From assembly GCF_019645855.1 (NCBI RefSeq), contig NZ_CP080999.1, positions 1,922,001 through 1,986,000 of the forward strand: DNA of 64,000 nt. The letters are read 5' to 3'. Source of the stretch: Mycobacterium malmoense. GTDB taxonomy: Bacteria > Actinomycetota > Actinomycetes > Mycobacteriales > Mycobacteriaceae. The notes under the pieces were generated by a model that was not told the DNA's origin, did not search any database, and was given only the letters and a program-made list of their open reading frames with translations. The position numbers were made by a program, and so were the translations under genes. Each line of letters opens with the position of its first letter. The first letter of the stretch is position 1. Positions 25,252-35,098 of the stretch are shown one piece after another.

Positions 25252-26799
25252 TCAGCCGGCTGGTGCCAGCATCTCCTTCCATCCGTCGTCTCCTGTTTTG
25301 GTCGAGTTTTCGACGGAGTATTTGGCTCCGTCGGGCCCTACCAGTTCACCGCTTTGGGGACTGTAGACGGCCACGGGCGGTCCGGGGGTGTAGACACACG
25401 GGTTGGGTTGTTGGCCATTGCATTGCACGGTTCCGGTTCCCGGCCGCGACAAGGGGTCGCTGGTGGGCGGTGGGGTCCCCGCCACCCGGTCGGAGGGTGC
25501 GGGGTTGAGGCCGTTGTCGACTGATGGTGCCGGGATCACCAGGCCTGGTTTGACCGGCTGGTCGCAGCGCGCCGACGGTGCGGGGCAGGTCAGGAGTTGG
25601 TTGGGGTCGCCGTACCAGGGGTTGGTCCCGGCCGGAACGTAGGGTTTGGGGTCGCGGCATTCCCGCGGCGAGGCCGCGCGCTTGCCCGGGACATCGACAC
25701 AGGGAATGTTGCGTGATCCGCGCACGCTGTTGGCGGGGGTGTCCATCGGGATTTTGCAGTAGGTGCCCGAGGGCAACGGCTGCATGCTGGTGTCGGCCGG
25801 TGATCGCCACTGTGACGCCGGAATGAACCCGGTCAGACACGGCGGTGGCTGGTTGATCGACAGCGCGAGATCCAGGGCGGCCATGTTCGGGAACGGCGCG
25901 GCCACCGTCTGCGCGATCGACGCACCCTGCGGCAGGAACACCAGCACCTGCTCCACGCCGGTGTGGTACTTCTTGAGCAGGTCGATCACCACCTCGAGAT
26001 TCGCCAGCGTCTGCGGCAGCGAATCCCGGACGTCGCTGAATACCTCGTTGACTTGATCGGCGGTCGGTGCCGCCTGCGACAGCACGCTTTTCAGATGCCG
26101 GTCTTGCTGGGCTGACTGTGCGGCCAACGTATTGAGGTTGTGTGCCCAGCGCTCGATGGCGTCACCGGATTTGACCTGGCTGTCGATCACTGGTCCGGAG
26201 TTCGCGATGATGTCGTTGATGTCGGTGATGTTGGTTTTGAAGTCGCCGACGATGGCTTGGGTGGAGTCGACTAGTCGTTGCAGGGCGGGGCCTAGGCCGC
26301 CGACGGATTGCGCGGTTTCGTCGAGCAGGGAGCCGATCTTGTCTTTGGGTAGTACTGCGAGTCCGCGGTTGGCGGTGTCTAGTGCTGGGCCGATCTCGGC
26401 GGGCACGGTGCCGTGGGTGATGGTTTGCCCGGGTGAGAGGTTTTTGCCGGGGTTTCCCGTGGAGACTAGGTCTAGGTATTGTTCACCGACTGCTGATACC
26501 GAGTGCACGTGGGCGATCGCGTCGGCCGGGATTTTGTAGCGGCTGTCGATGCTTATCGTGGCTTGGGCGCCGTGTTCGGTGGGTTCGACGTCGGTGACTT
26601 TGCCGATGGTGATGCCGCGGTAGGTCACGTTGGCGGTGGGGTATAGGCCTCCCGAGGCGGGTAACTCGGCCTTCAGGGTGTAGCGGCCGATGCCGGCCAG
26701 GCTCGGGATCTGTAGGTAATACACCCCGAGCACGAGCAGGGAAATGACCGTCAAGATGCCGAAGGCGACTAGCTGGCGTCGGATGAAGGGGGTCAGCAA
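25252..26799 (-). CDS. mceF: Mce family protein MceF
   Basis: The 515-residue protein has an N-terminal membrane anchor (about residues 8-30), an MCE/MlaD domain at about 38-115 (YTLKAELPASGGLYPTANVTYRGI), a long helical region to about residue 300 and a Cys- and Pro-rich C-terminal domain (NIPCVDVPGKRAASP, TGTVQCNGQQPNPC). This is the Mce1F/Mce2F pattern. The six Mce proteins form a hetero-hexameric tube that carries lipids across the periplasm to the YrbE permease. The start is a TTG at 26799 overlapping the mceE stop, and MLTPFIRRQL matches the family start. It is the last mce gene of the operon; the usual Mas genes do not follow. Confidence 0.92.
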   Translation of the reverse strand: MLTPFIRRQLVAFGILTVISLLVLGVYYLQIPSLAGIGRYTLKAELPASGGLYPTANVTYRGITIGKVTDVEPTEHGAQATISIDSRYKIPADAIAHVHSVSAVGEQYLDLVSTGNPGKNLSPGQTITHGTVPAEIGPALDTANRGLAVLPKDKIGSLLDETAQSVGGLGPALQRLVDSTQAIVGDFKTNITDINDIIANSGPVIDSQVKSGDAIERWAHNLNTLAAQSAQQDRHLKSVLSQAAPTADQVNEVFSDVRDSLPQTLANLEVVIDLLKKYHTGVEQVLVFLPQGASIAQTVAAPFPNMAALDLALSINQPPPCLTGFIPASQWRSPADTSMQPLPSGTYCKIPMDTPANSVRGSRNIPCVDVPGKRAASPRECRDPKPYVPAGTNPWYGDPNQLLTCPAPSARCDQPVKPGLVIPAPSVDNGLNPAPSDRVAGTPPPTSDPLSRPGTGTVQCNGQQPNPCVYTPGPPVAVYSPQSGELVGPDGAKYSVENSTKTGDDGWKEMLAPAG

Positions 26800-27965
26800 T
26801 TGCGGTCCCCCCTTTCCACCAGCGGCCCGCCCGGGGCGTCATTGGGGTTAGGGGTGTAGCGCACGTCGGGGATCATCGTCTCGGGATCACGCCCAAAAGA
26901 CTGCTCAAGAGCCCGCAGCGCCCCCGACAACCCCGTCCCGGTAAGAAACGCATTATCAATCGCGCTATAGGTGACGTCGATCGTCAGCGACACATTGATG
27001 TAGTCGCCGCGGAACATCTTCGGCACTGTGTCGATGTCATAGGGCTGGGTCAGGATCAGCTTTAGTGCGCCGATCAGATATGGCGCGCCGCGGCCGAGTT
27101 CTTTGAGTGGGCATTGCAGGGCTTGCAGGTCGGTGTGCAGGGGCCCACGCGCCTCCGCCAGGTAGTGGTCGGCGGCTGCGCTGAGTCGTCCTACCGCGTC
27201 GGTGGCGTTGATGAGTAGTTGTTTGGTGTCGGCGAAATGTTTGATCAGCGGCGGGATGTCGGTCAGGACCCGATCCAGGACGTCGGCGCGCCCGCCCACG
27301 TAGGTCAGTAGCCGGTTGGTGGAGTCGATGGCGTGGGTGATGTCGTCGCGTTGTTGATTGAGTTGAGTGGTGAAGGTGTCTAGTTTGCCCAGGAAGGACC
27401 GGATCTGCTCGCCGCGGCCGTGAAAGATGGTGTAGACCTCGTTTTGCAGCACCTCCAGGTTTGGGATGCCGCCGCCGCGCAGGATCAGGGCGAGGCTGGC
27501 CAGGGTTTGCTCGGTGGTGGGATAGGCCGAGGAGTTCTTCAGCGGAATGGTGTCGCCGTCCCTGAGCGGCTGCGGGGAGGGGTTGGGTGGGGCGGCTAGC
27601 TCCACATGCTGGGATCCCAACAGGCTGGTCTGGCCGATCTTGGCGATCGCGTTCTTCGGGAGCTTGACGGACTTGTTTATCCCCAGCGTCAAGGTGGCGA
27701 TCCAGTTCTTGAGCGCGATGGCGCGGATCGAACCGACGAACACATCAGCGACCATCACCTTGCTGTTGCCGTTGATCGCCAACGTGTCGGGCACCTGCAC
27801 ATAGACGGTGTAGGAGCCCGCCCCACTACCCGGACCACCCGGAATCGCCACATTAGAGATCCCCCGCCAACCGCACGAGCTGACCACCAGCACGACCACC
27901 AACACCACCAGCCCCTGCCAACCCCGCCGCCGGATCCAACCCAGCACGCTCGGCGCGCGCCTCAC
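26793..27965 (-). CDS. mceE: Mce family lipoprotein MceE (LprK-like)
   Basis: The 390-residue protein carries a lipoprotein signal with the lipobox VVSSC (Cys31), as expected for the E subunit of Mce complexes, the only lipidated one. The MCE domain follows at about residues 50-125 (YTVYVQVPDTLAINGNSKVMV), then a helical domain with GRGEQIRSFLGKLDTFTTQL, and a C-terminal tail. The GTG start overlaps the mceD stop (GTGA at 27965-27962), and the stop overlaps the mceF start. Tight overlap supports fixed subunit stoichiometry. Substrate specificity cannot be inferred from this subunit. Confidence 0.93.
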   Translation of the reverse strand: MRRAPSVLGWIRRRGWQGLVVLVVVLVVSSCGWRGISNVAIPGGPGSGAGSYTVYVQVPDTLAINGNSKVMVADVFVGSIRAIALKNWIATLTLGINKSVKLPKNAIAKIGQTSLLGSQHVELAAPPNPSPQPLRDGDTIPLKNSSAYPTTEQTLASLALILRGGGIPNLEVLQNEVYTIFHGRGEQIRSFLGKLDTFTTQLNQQRDDITHAIDSTNRLLTYVGGRADVLDRVLTDIPPLIKHFADTKQLLINATDAVGRLSAAADHYLAEARGPLHTDLQALQCPLKELGRGAPYLIGALKLILTQPYDIDTVPKMFRGDYINVSLTIDVTYSAIDNAFLTGTGLSGALRALEQSFGRDPETMIPDVRYTPNPNDAPGGPLVERGDRNC

Positions 27966-29494
27966 TGGCCCGCTCCTGCGTTAAGCGGTGCCGGTGTGGG
28001 AGCGACGGGACCCGGGGCCACCTCCGGCCCCGGTGGCGGTGGCAGGATGGGGTTTTCGTCGTAGGCGTTGGGGGGTCCCGGCGGGGTTTGCAGGGTCGAT
28101 TGCACGGGTGCGATGTTGGGTCCGCCCATCAACTCCGCCAGTGAGTCTGGCGTCATCAGGCCCGCGGTGATCGGCCCGACCTGTTGGCCCTGCATGCCCG
28201 GGGCGACGATCCAGCCGGGTTGGGTGTTGCGGTGCGACGTCGGCGTATCCGGGCTCCAGATCCCGGGCACGGTGGTGTCTTTGTACCCGTTGGGGGGCTG
28301 TAGGCGCGGCTCGGAGTAGGCGACCTCCTTGGGCAGCACCTCGGCGGTGGAAAACAGGTTCAACCCGAACGGCGGATAGTTGAACTTGATCGCGTCAAGC
28401 ACTGGGGCTAGGTATTGGGCGCATAGTTCGGCGGAATCTTGGTAGCCGAGGCGGCTGCCGGCCTGGATCGAGCTGCAGATGAACTGCATCGGATTGGCGA
28501 AGTTGATTGCCGGAATAGCAATGGCGGAACCGTGCGCCGGGTGGTAGATCTGGTCGACGTTCGCTAAGGCCGTCGGACCGACGTGCAGGAAGGTCTCCAG
28601 CCCGTTGAGTGAATCGGGTTGCAGCAGGGTGTTTGTCGCGGTGGCCAGGTTGTTGACGTCGTGGGTGAGCACCTCGCGGTTTTTGTTCAGGAACGGGCGC
28701 ACCGTGGTCAGCAGCCCGTCGAGCTGGTCGATGGCGTTGGCCAGGGCGGTGTCGGAGTGTGCGAGGCGGGTGGTGAAATCGGCCAGGTTTTGGTTGAGGG
28801 CGACGAACTGCGCGTCGTCTTGGTGCAGCGCGTTGACGAACAGTGCCAGGCTTTTGACTACGGCGAAGAAGTCGCCGCGGCCCTCGTTGAGCGCGGTCAG
28901 CGCCCGCGAGAGGCTGTTGAGGGTGGTGTTGATCTGCTTGCCCTTGCCGGCCAGCCCGTCGGCGAACGAGGTGATGACCTCCCCGAACGGGCCGGTGGGC
29001 TGCTGGGGGGTGGGGCCGAGTTTGGCGATGATGTTGGTGATGCTGTTACGCAGCTGATCCCACTCCACGGGCACCTGGGTGCGCTCCTGGGGAATCACCG
29101 CGTTATCGGCCAGCACCGGCCCACCCTTATAGGCCGGCTCCAACTGAATCGCCCGTGAGGCCACCAGGGTGGGGTTGAGGATCACCGCTGAGGCGTTGGC
29201 GGGCACCTTGTATTTGTTCTGGTAGTGGAAGGTGACCTTCATCGTGTCCCCGGCCGGTTCGATCGCATCGATCGCGCCCACGCGTAGGCCCATGATTTGG
29301 ACCTTGTCTCCGGCATACAGGGCGTTGGCCGCCGGGAAATAGGCCACCACCGTGTTGTTGGTCAGCTTTTCGTAGAGCCGCCAGCCGACGTAGCCGATGA
29401 TCAGGGCCAGCACGATGACCAGGGTTCCGAGGATCACCGACGTGCGGGACAGCTTGGGTAGCCGGATGTTGCGGATGTCAAAGATGGTGCTCAA
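27962..29494 (-). CDS. mceD: Mce family protein MceD
   Basis: The 510-residue protein has a single N-terminal membrane helix (about residues 18-40), an MCE domain (VVAYFPAANALYAGDKVQIMG at about 49-69), a long helical domain (SLSRALTALNEGRGDFFAVV) and a Pro-rich C-terminal tail with repeated PPPGP and TPAP elements. That tail is typical of MceD and MceC subunits and may reach the outer envelope. The start overlaps the mceC stop by ATGA (29494-29491). Confidence 0.93.
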   Translation of the reverse strand: MSTIFDIRNIRLPKLSRTSVILGTLVIVLALIIGYVGWRLYEKLTNNTVVAYFPAANALYAGDKVQIMGLRVGAIDAIEPAGDTMKVTFHYQNKYKVPANASAVILNPTLVASRAIQLEPAYKGGPVLADNAVIPQERTQVPVEWDQLRNSITNIIAKLGPTPQQPTGPFGEVITSFADGLAGKGKQINTTLNSLSRALTALNEGRGDFFAVVKSLALFVNALHQDDAQFVALNQNLADFTTRLAHSDTALANAIDQLDGLLTTVRPFLNKNREVLTHDVNNLATATNTLLQPDSLNGLETFLHVGPTALANVDQIYHPAHGSAIAIPAINFANPMQFICSSIQAGSRLGYQDSAELCAQYLAPVLDAIKFNYPPFGLNLFSTAEVLPKEVAYSEPRLQPPNGYKDTTVPGIWSPDTPTSHRNTQPGWIVAPGMQGQQVGPITAGLMTPDSLAELMGGPNIAPVQSTLQTPPGPPNAYDENPILPPPPGPEVAPGPVAPTPAPLNAGAGQ

Positions 29495-31053
29495 TTCTGG
29501 CTACCCCCTCCCGCCGCGCCGCTGCCTCCCGCACCGCCGGGGTTGATAAACGGGGCCGGCAGCTGCTCACCGGGCCCGGGTGGTGCCGGCGGGCCCGGGG
29601 GCAGGCCCGGCGCGAACGTCGATGGCGGCGGTGTGGGTCCGGCCGGCGCCAGGTTCTCGGTGCGCGCGCCCGGCGGCGCCTGCGTGGGGAGCGGCACCGG
29701 GGTGCCGACAACATTGGGAGCCGGTTCACCTGGGCGCCCGGCGATCGGGATGCCCGGTGTGGGCGGCAGACCACCGGGATTCGGCGACCCCGCCACATCG
29801 ATCGGGGCCGGGAAGCCCGGCCCGCCGAAGGGGCCAGCGGCAGCACCCGCGCAGGGCAGCGGGTTGTCGGGCCGGGGTAGCCCGTCGGCCGCTGGGGTGT
29901 AGGAGCAGGGCGATCCGGGTGGGACGGCCGGCCCGGGATGCTCCGGGGTGCCTTCGAGCGCCGGCGGCGCCGGCGGCGGCGCACCGTTGGGGAACCGGGT
30001 GCCGTTGGGGTCGGGCCACCGGAATTCGGGCAGTCCGGCGCTGCGCCAGAAGTTCTCCGGGTCAAGACCACGCTTCTTAAAGGCGGCATCGATGAACGGC
30101 TGCACAAGCCAACCCGGTGCCAGGTTGTGCAGCACCGCCTTGAAGAACGGGCCCGACGCGATGGCCTCGTTGAGCGACGGCAGGAACTTGCCGACCTCGG
30201 TGAGTCCGGTAGCCAAGTCGTCTTTGCGTTGGACCAGGATGTCGCTGAGCGAGTGGAGCTGTTCGAGTACGTGGTTGAGGTTGGGGTTGTCGTTGATCAA
30301 GCCCTTGACCTGTTCGGAGAACGCGGCGACGTTGCCCAGCAACGCGTCGATGGCGTGGCCGCGTTCGTTGAAGGCGGCCAGCAGTGTCTTGGCGTTGACC
30401 AGCGCCCGGTCGATCTGCTCGCTGCGGTCGCCCAGCACGCTGGCCACCTGGTTGGCCTGGGCCAGCAGATGGGTGACCTGCTCGTCGCGTTTGCCGATGG
30501 TGTCGGAGAACTTGGCCACCCCATCGAGCGCGGCGCTCAGGTGCGGGTAGGTCGCATCGATGGTCTGCGACAACACGTGCAGCGACTCTTTGACGGTGTC
30601 GATGTCCCAGCCCTGCGCGGCCTTGGTGACGTCGAAGAACGCGTCGTAAATCTGGTAGGGGGTGGTGCTTTGGCCCAGCGGCAACGCGGCCCCGGGCCGT
30701 AACGTCTGGCTACCGCGCGGTTGAACCTCGAGGATCTTCTTACCCAAAATGGTGTCGGTCTTGATCGCCAACCGGCTCTCGGTGCCGATTGTGTTGGCGC
30801 CGATGGAGAACTTCAGCACGATGTGGTCGCCGTCGATCTTGAGGCCCTCCACCTTGCCGACGTCCACCCCGGCGATGCGCACCTTGTCCCCGGTGTTAAT
30901 GCCCCCCGAATCGGTGAACTGCCCGTAATAGGCCGGCTTGGCCATCAGCATGGGGACGCTGGTGAAGCTTTGACCCACGCCGATGACCAAGGCCGTCACC
31001 AGAATGCCCATGATCCCAATGCGCAGCCGATTGGGGGGTTCCAGTGTTCTCAT
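29491..31053 (-). CDS. mceC: Mce family protein MceC
   Basis: The 520-residue protein has an N-terminal membrane helix (IGIMGILVTALVIGVGQ), an MCE domain (YYGQFTDSGGINTGDKVRIAG) near 42-62, a helical central region, and an exceptionally long Pro/Gly-rich tail from about residue 335 to the end. The start is ATG 31053, overlapping the mceB stop as ATGA; an upstream ATG at 31065 would add four residues and is less likely. Such low-complexity tails are common in the C and D subunits and are probably extended structures in the envelope. Confidence 0.92.
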   Translation of the reverse strand: MRTLEPPNRLRIGIMGILVTALVIGVGQSFTSVPMLMAKPAYYGQFTDSGGINTGDKVRIAGVDVGKVEGLKIDGDHIVLKFSIGANTIGTESRLAIKTDTILGKKILEVQPRGSQTLRPGAALPLGQSTTPYQIYDAFFDVTKAAQGWDIDTVKESLHVLSQTIDATYPHLSAALDGVAKFSDTIGKRDEQVTHLLAQANQVASVLGDRSEQIDRALVNAKTLLAAFNERGHAIDALLGNVAAFSEQVKGLINDNPNLNHVLEQLHSLSDILVQRKDDLATGLTEVGKFLPSLNEAIASGPFFKAVLHNLAPGWLVQPFIDAAFKKRGLDPENFWRSAGLPEFRWPDPNGTRFPNGAPPPAPPALEGTPEHPGPAVPPGSPCSYTPAADGLPRPDNPLPCAGAAAGPFGGPGFPAPIDVAGSPNPGGLPPTPGIPIAGRPGEPAPNVVGTPVPLPTQAPPGARTENLAPAGPTPPPSTFAPGLPPGPPAPPGPGEQLPAPFINPGGAGGSGAAGGGSQN

Positions 31054-32090
31054 TGCGGCGTGCACCTACCGGTCGGCTGGTTGAGGAGCCGGACGGTGCG
31101 GACGGGGCCGCCGGACTGTAGACCGTTGAGCTTGAGCGTGATGTCGCAGGCGTAGAAGTTGACGAAGTCGCCGTAGGAGCCGATGCCGCGTCCGATCATG
31201 TTCAACGCGGTCGGGATCTTGTGGACGAAGTCGTTGAGCTGGTCGCGCTGGCTGACGAGCGGCTGCTGCATCGCGTCGAGGTAGTTGAGGCTCTTGCGTA
31301 ACAGCGCGCGGTCTTCGGCCAGCAGATCGGCGACCGTGCCCGCGGCGTTGCTGATGTGGGCGGTCCCCCCCGCCAGCTGATCGCCGTGGTCTTTGAGCCC
31401 GGTGATGAGCACCTCGAGGTGGTTGACGGTCTGATCGAACTGCTGGCGATGCCGCACCGTGGTGTCCAACACGATGTTGAGGTTGGTGATCACCTCACCG
31501 ATCGCCTGATCACGCTCGCCCAGCCGTGTGGTCAGTTGCGCGGTCTGATCCAAGATGTCGTTAAGGGTGCCGCCCTGACCCTGAAACACCGTGACCAGGG
31601 CGGTGGCGATGGTATTGACCTTCTGCGGGTCCAGCGCCCGAAACAAGGGTTTGAACCCGCCGATCAGCGCGTCCAGATCTAGGGCCGGCGCGGTCCGCGC
31701 CAGCGGGATGAATCCGCCTGGCGGCAAGACCTTCTCGGCGCCTTCGCCCTGACCGCGTTTGAGCTCCAGGTAGCGGTTGCCGATCAGGTCCAGGTAGCGG
31801 ATCTGGGCGGTCGTGGACTCATACAGCGGCACCGCGCGATCCACGGCGAACTCCACCCGCGCCCGCCTACCGCCCTCGACCAGATGCACCGAGGAGACTT
31901 TGCCGATCTCCACCCCCGAGGCGCGCACGAACTGACCCTGTCGCAGACCGCTGACATTGGCGAACTCCGCCGAATACCCGTAGGTGCGGTCAAAACGCAT
32001 CTGACCGAACACCACGATGATCATCACGGTAAAGATCAACAGCACCACCGAGAAGGCGCTGAGCCGCACGAGGGTACCGGTGATTTTCAT
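31050..32090 (-). CDS. mceB: Mce family protein MceB
   Basis: The 346-residue protein has a membrane anchor near residues 8-30, an MCE domain (YSAEFANVSGLRQGQFVRASG at about 39-59, then VPLYESTTAQIRYLDLIGN), and a helical domain up to residue 300 (LGERDQAIGEVITNLNIVL). It ends with FYACDITLKLNGLQSGGPVR and TGRCTPQ, whose two Cys may pair, a normal MceB ending. It overlaps mceA upstream and mceC downstream by 4 bp each. Confidence 0.93.
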   Translation of the reverse strand: MKITGTLVRLSAFSVVLLIFTVMIIVVFGQMRFDRTYGYSAEFANVSGLRQGQFVRASGVEIGKVSSVHLVEGGRRARVEFAVDRAVPLYESTTAQIRYLDLIGNRYLELKRGQGEGAEKVLPPGGFIPLARTAPALDLDALIGGFKPLFRALDPQKVNTIATALVTVFQGQGGTLNDILDQTAQLTTRLGERDQAIGEVITNLNIVLDTTVRHRQQFDQTVNHLEVLITGLKDHGDQLAGGTAHISNAAGTVADLLAEDRALLRKSLNYLDAMQQPLVSQRDQLNDFVHKIPTALNMIGRGIGSYGDFVNFYACDITLKLNGLQSGGPVRTVRLLNQPTGRCTPQ

Positions 32091-33394
32091 GGGTTGATCG
32101 TGTTATCCCCGACTTGGCGGCCCCAGACATACTCGAGCGCATACGGCGAACCGGTCTCCAGATGGTTATACGGCGCAATGCTGGCGCCGGTGTCCATCAC
32201 CAATTCGGGTGCCGGCCACAGATTACGAGTGATCTGCTGCCAGCACCCCGGGGCGCCTCCCGGTCCACCGCGGGCGTTCACCCGCGGCAAATTCTCCGGA
32301 TAGACATAAGGATTCGGCGCACCGGCTACGACGCCGCCGACTAGCGATCCGGCTACCGATGCCGCTCCGGCTACCGCTGCCAGGGGGTTCAGCAGCAGAC
32401 CCAGCGCCGACAGCAGCTCGCTATGGGCATTTAACGAGTAGCCATTGCCGCCGCCTTGGAACACGGCGGTCTTGGGTTCGGCGTCGTGGTAGTTGCGGAT
32501 GGTGCAGAACAGCTCCGGGCTGTAGGTGTCCAGCAGTTGGGCCGAGGGCACCAGGTCGGCGGCGCCGCGCGCCAGATACGGTCCGCCGCGGCCGAAGATG
32601 TCGGCGCCGGTGTTGCCGAACCCGGCCGCCGACAACAACGCCTGATCGAGATCCTTTTGCTGCGCGTTAAGGGTGCGCGAGGTGATCACCGCGTTGTTGA
32701 GGAAGTCGAACAGATCCGGTGAGGCGGCGGCGTAGGTGTCACCCAGATCCGCCAACTGCGCAATGTCGCGGCGGGCCTGCGGCATCCGCGGATTGACATC
32801 ATCGAGGATCGCGTTGGCGTTAACGATCGACTGCCCGAACCGATCACCGAGCCCGGCCAGCGACTGCGCGGCCGCCGACAGCGTCAGGTTCAACTTGACC
32901 GGATCCACCTTTTCCGCGATCGAGGTGATGGTCTGAAACAACGTGTTGATCTCGGTGGTCACCGACCTCGCATCAATCACGGTGTGCGGGGTAATGCGTT
33001 GCGGGGACGGGTTTTTCGGCGTCGTCAACGACACATACTTACCGCCGAACACCGTGGTCGCCTTGATATCGGCATCCACATTGGCCGGAATCAACTCCAG
33101 GTATCGCGGGTAGACGTCCAGGCTGAACTTGGCCGCCGGCCGTCCATCGCGCACGGTCTCCGAGATAGAACCCACCCGGCCGATCTGCACCCCGTTATAG
33201 GTGACCTTCGAGCCCGGATCCATCACCAACCCCGCCCGCGAGGCCACCATCGTCAACCGGGTCGTGGGCGTGAAATCACCCCGGAATTGCCCATACACCA
33301 ACACCAAAACCAGCGCCCCGACGACCAGCAAGATGATCCCGGCCAACTTATACGGCGGGTTGCGCGGGGCATTGATCTTGGCGGGTGCTGTCAT
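32087..33394 (-). CDS. mceA: Mce family protein MceA
   Basis: The 435-residue protein begins with a membrane helix (LAGIILLVVGALVLVLVYG), followed by an MCE domain (TRLTMVASRAGLVMDPGSKV, then VTYNGVQIGRV). After that come KATTVFGGKYVSLTTPKNPSP and a helical region (VKLNLTLSAAAQSLAGLGDRF). These stretches are close to Mce1A and Mce2A of M. tuberculosis, so I place it in that subfamily rather than with Mce3 or Mce4. The C-terminal part from about residue 330 is Gly/Ala-rich. It starts 5 bp after yrbEB. MceA subunits are surface-associated in several mycobacteria. Confidence 0.93.
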   Translation of the reverse strand: MTAPAKINAPRNPPYKLAGIILLVVGALVLVLVYGQFRGDFTPTTRLTMVASRAGLVMDPGSKVTYNGVQIGRVGSISETVRDGRPAAKFSLDVYPRYLELIPANVDADIKATTVFGGKYVSLTTPKNPSPQRITPHTVIDARSVTTEINTLFQTITSIAEKVDPVKLNLTLSAAAQSLAGLGDRFGQSIVNANAILDDVNPRMPQARRDIAQLADLGDTYAAASPDLFDFLNNAVITSRTLNAQQKDLDQALLSAAGFGNTGADIFGRGGPYLARGAADLVPSAQLLDTYSPELFCTIRNYHDAEPKTAVFQGGGNGYSLNAHSELLSALGLLLNPLAAVAGAASVAGSLVGGVVAGAPNPYVYPENLPRVNARGGPGGAPGCWQQITRNLWPAPELVMDTGASIAPYNHLETGSPYALEYVWGRQVGDNTINP

Positions 33395-33399
33395 GGCCG

Positions 33400-34269
33400 C
33401 TACACCGTGAGCGCGAAGTTGGGGTTGACGCCGTAAAGCGCCAACGCGAACAGCAGGACGACGACTTGCACTGATGCCAGCGAGAAGCGCATTGACCGGC
33501 CGACGGCCTCACCCACACCGACCGGCCCGCCGCCCGCGTTATACCCGTAGAAACAGTGGGTGATCATCACGATTGCGGTGATGAGGATGATTTCCACGAA
33601 CGACCAGAACACGTCGTTGGGCCGCAAAAACGTGCGGAAATAGTGGTCATAAGTGCCGTTGGACTGGCCATACAACAAGGTGGTGACGACTTGCGGGGAC
33701 AGAAACGACATGATCGTTGCCAGCGCGTAGAGCGGGATGATCACCACCAGCCCGGCCATAATTCGGGTGGAGGCAAGAAATGAAATCGCGTTGATGCCCA
33801 TCACTTCCAGGGCGTCGATCTCCTCGCTGATCCGCATCGCCCCCAACTCCGCGGTCGCCCCGGCACCGACCGTGGCGGCCATCGCGATGCCGGTGACGAC
33901 GGGGCCGGCGATGCGCACGTTGACCATTGCGGCCAGGAACCCGGTGAAAGTTTCGAGACCGATGTTGCCCAGCGAGGCGAAGCCCTGGATGGCGACCAGC
34001 GAGCTACCCGACAGGGTCACAAAACTGACGATCGCCACGGTGCCGCCGAGGACGGCCATCGCGCCGGTGCCCATGCCGATCTGGGCGATCAGCCGCAGCG
34101 TCTCCTTGCGGTAGCTCCGGAGCGCATTGGGGATGTGGCCGATGCTGATCGCGGTGAACCAGGCTAACTGGCCCGTCTGGTCCAGTCCCCGGCCTGCAGC
34201 CCCGCCGTAGTGGTTGAGGTTTTCGGCCGCTCGGGGGAAGCGGGCGCGCAACACGGCGGTGGTCGACAT
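33400..34269 (-). CDS. yrbEB: MlaE-family ABC permease YrbEB
   Basis: YrbEB is one half of the permease dimer that receives lipid from the Mce tube. The 289-residue protein has about five or six membrane helices and the coupling motif AMRISEEIDALEVMGINAISFL near the middle, which contacts the ATPase (MceG, encoded elsewhere). ATG 34269 follows the yrbEA TGA by one base. The C-terminus ends NPNFALTV. Both permease halves look intact. Confidence 0.93.
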   Translation of the reverse strand: MSTTAVLRARFPRAAENLNHYGGAAGRGLDQTGQLAWFTAISIGHIPNALRSYRKETLRLIAQIGMGTGAMAVLGGTVAIVSFVTLSGSSLVAIQGFASLGNIGLETFTGFLAAMVNVRIAGPVVTGIAMAATVGAGATAELGAMRISEEIDALEVMGINAISFLASTRIMAGLVVIIPLYALATIMSFLSPQVVTTLLYGQSNGTYDHYFRTFLRPNDVFWSFVEIILITAIVMITHCFYGYNAGGGPVGVGEAVGRSMRFSLASVQVVVLLFALALYGVNPNFALTV

Positions 34270-34270
34270 G

Positions 34271-35086
34271 TCAGTGCCCCGTTCCGAATCGCACACCGAT
34301 CGTGGTCAACACCACGTTGACCGCATACAGCGCGACCACGCACAACACGACGGTCTCGTTGACCGCGGTGCCCAGCCCCTTGGAGCCCCCACGCACGGTC
34401 AGCCCGCGAAAACAGCCGACCAGCCCCGCGATCAGGCCGAACATCGCGGCCTTGGCGATGGCGATGACCACCTCGGGCAGGCCGGTGATGGTGGTCAGGG
34501 TGGCCAGATACGCCCCGCCCGACACGTTTTGCAGATACACCCCGAACAGGTAGCCGCCCACCAGACCGACCGTGATCACCAAGCCGTTCAGCAGTGTGGA
34601 AACCACGGTCGCGGCGACCACCCGGGGCACCACCAGCCGGTGAATCGGGTCGATGCCCAACACCTCCATCGCGTCGATCTCCTCGCGGATGGTGCGCGCA
34701 CCCAAATCCGCGCAGATCGCCGTCGACCCCGCGCCGGCCACCACCAACACCGTGGTCAACGGGCCCAACTGGGTGACCGCGCCGAGCGCCGCACCGGCGC
34801 CGGAGAGGTCGGCGGCACCGAACTGGATCAACAGGATATTCAGCGTGAAGATCAGCAAGACGGTCAGCGGAATCGTGACCATGATGGTCGGCAGCGACGC
34901 CACCCGCATGATGAACCAGCACTGCAAGATGAACTCGCGCCACTGAAAGGGCCAGCGGAACAACGCTTTTCCAGTCAGCACACACATCCGGAAAAACCCA
35001 CCGACGAGGGTCAGCGGCGTCTGCAGCTGATCACGCAGATAACCAACCAGGTAGGGGCCCCGAGGACTCGTCGACGTTGAAGGCAT
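34271..35086 (-). CDS. yrbEA: MlaE-family ABC permease YrbEA
   Basis: The 271-residue membrane protein is the partner permease subunit, with the coupling motif ARTIREEIDAMEVLGIDPIHRL near residues 130-151 and hydrophobic helices on both sides. It starts only 12 bp after the stop of the FAH-metallo-beta-lactamase fusion gene, so the transporter operon probably begins with that enzyme rather than with yrbEA as in classical mce operons. Confidence 0.93.
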   Translation of the reverse strand: MPSTSTSPRGPYLVGYLRDQLQTPLTLVGGFFRMCVLTGKALFRWPFQWREFILQCWFIMRVASLPTIMVTIPLTVLLIFTLNILLIQFGAADLSGAGAALGAVTQLGPLTTVLVVAGAGSTAICADLGARTIREEIDAMEVLGIDPIHRLVVPRVVAATVVSTLLNGLVITVGLVGGYLFGVYLQNVSGGAYLATLTTITGLPEVVIAIAKAAMFGLIAGLVGCFRGLTVRGGSKGLGTAVNETVVLCVVALYAVNVVLTTIGVRFGTGH

Positions 35087-35098
35087 TCTGGCCTGATT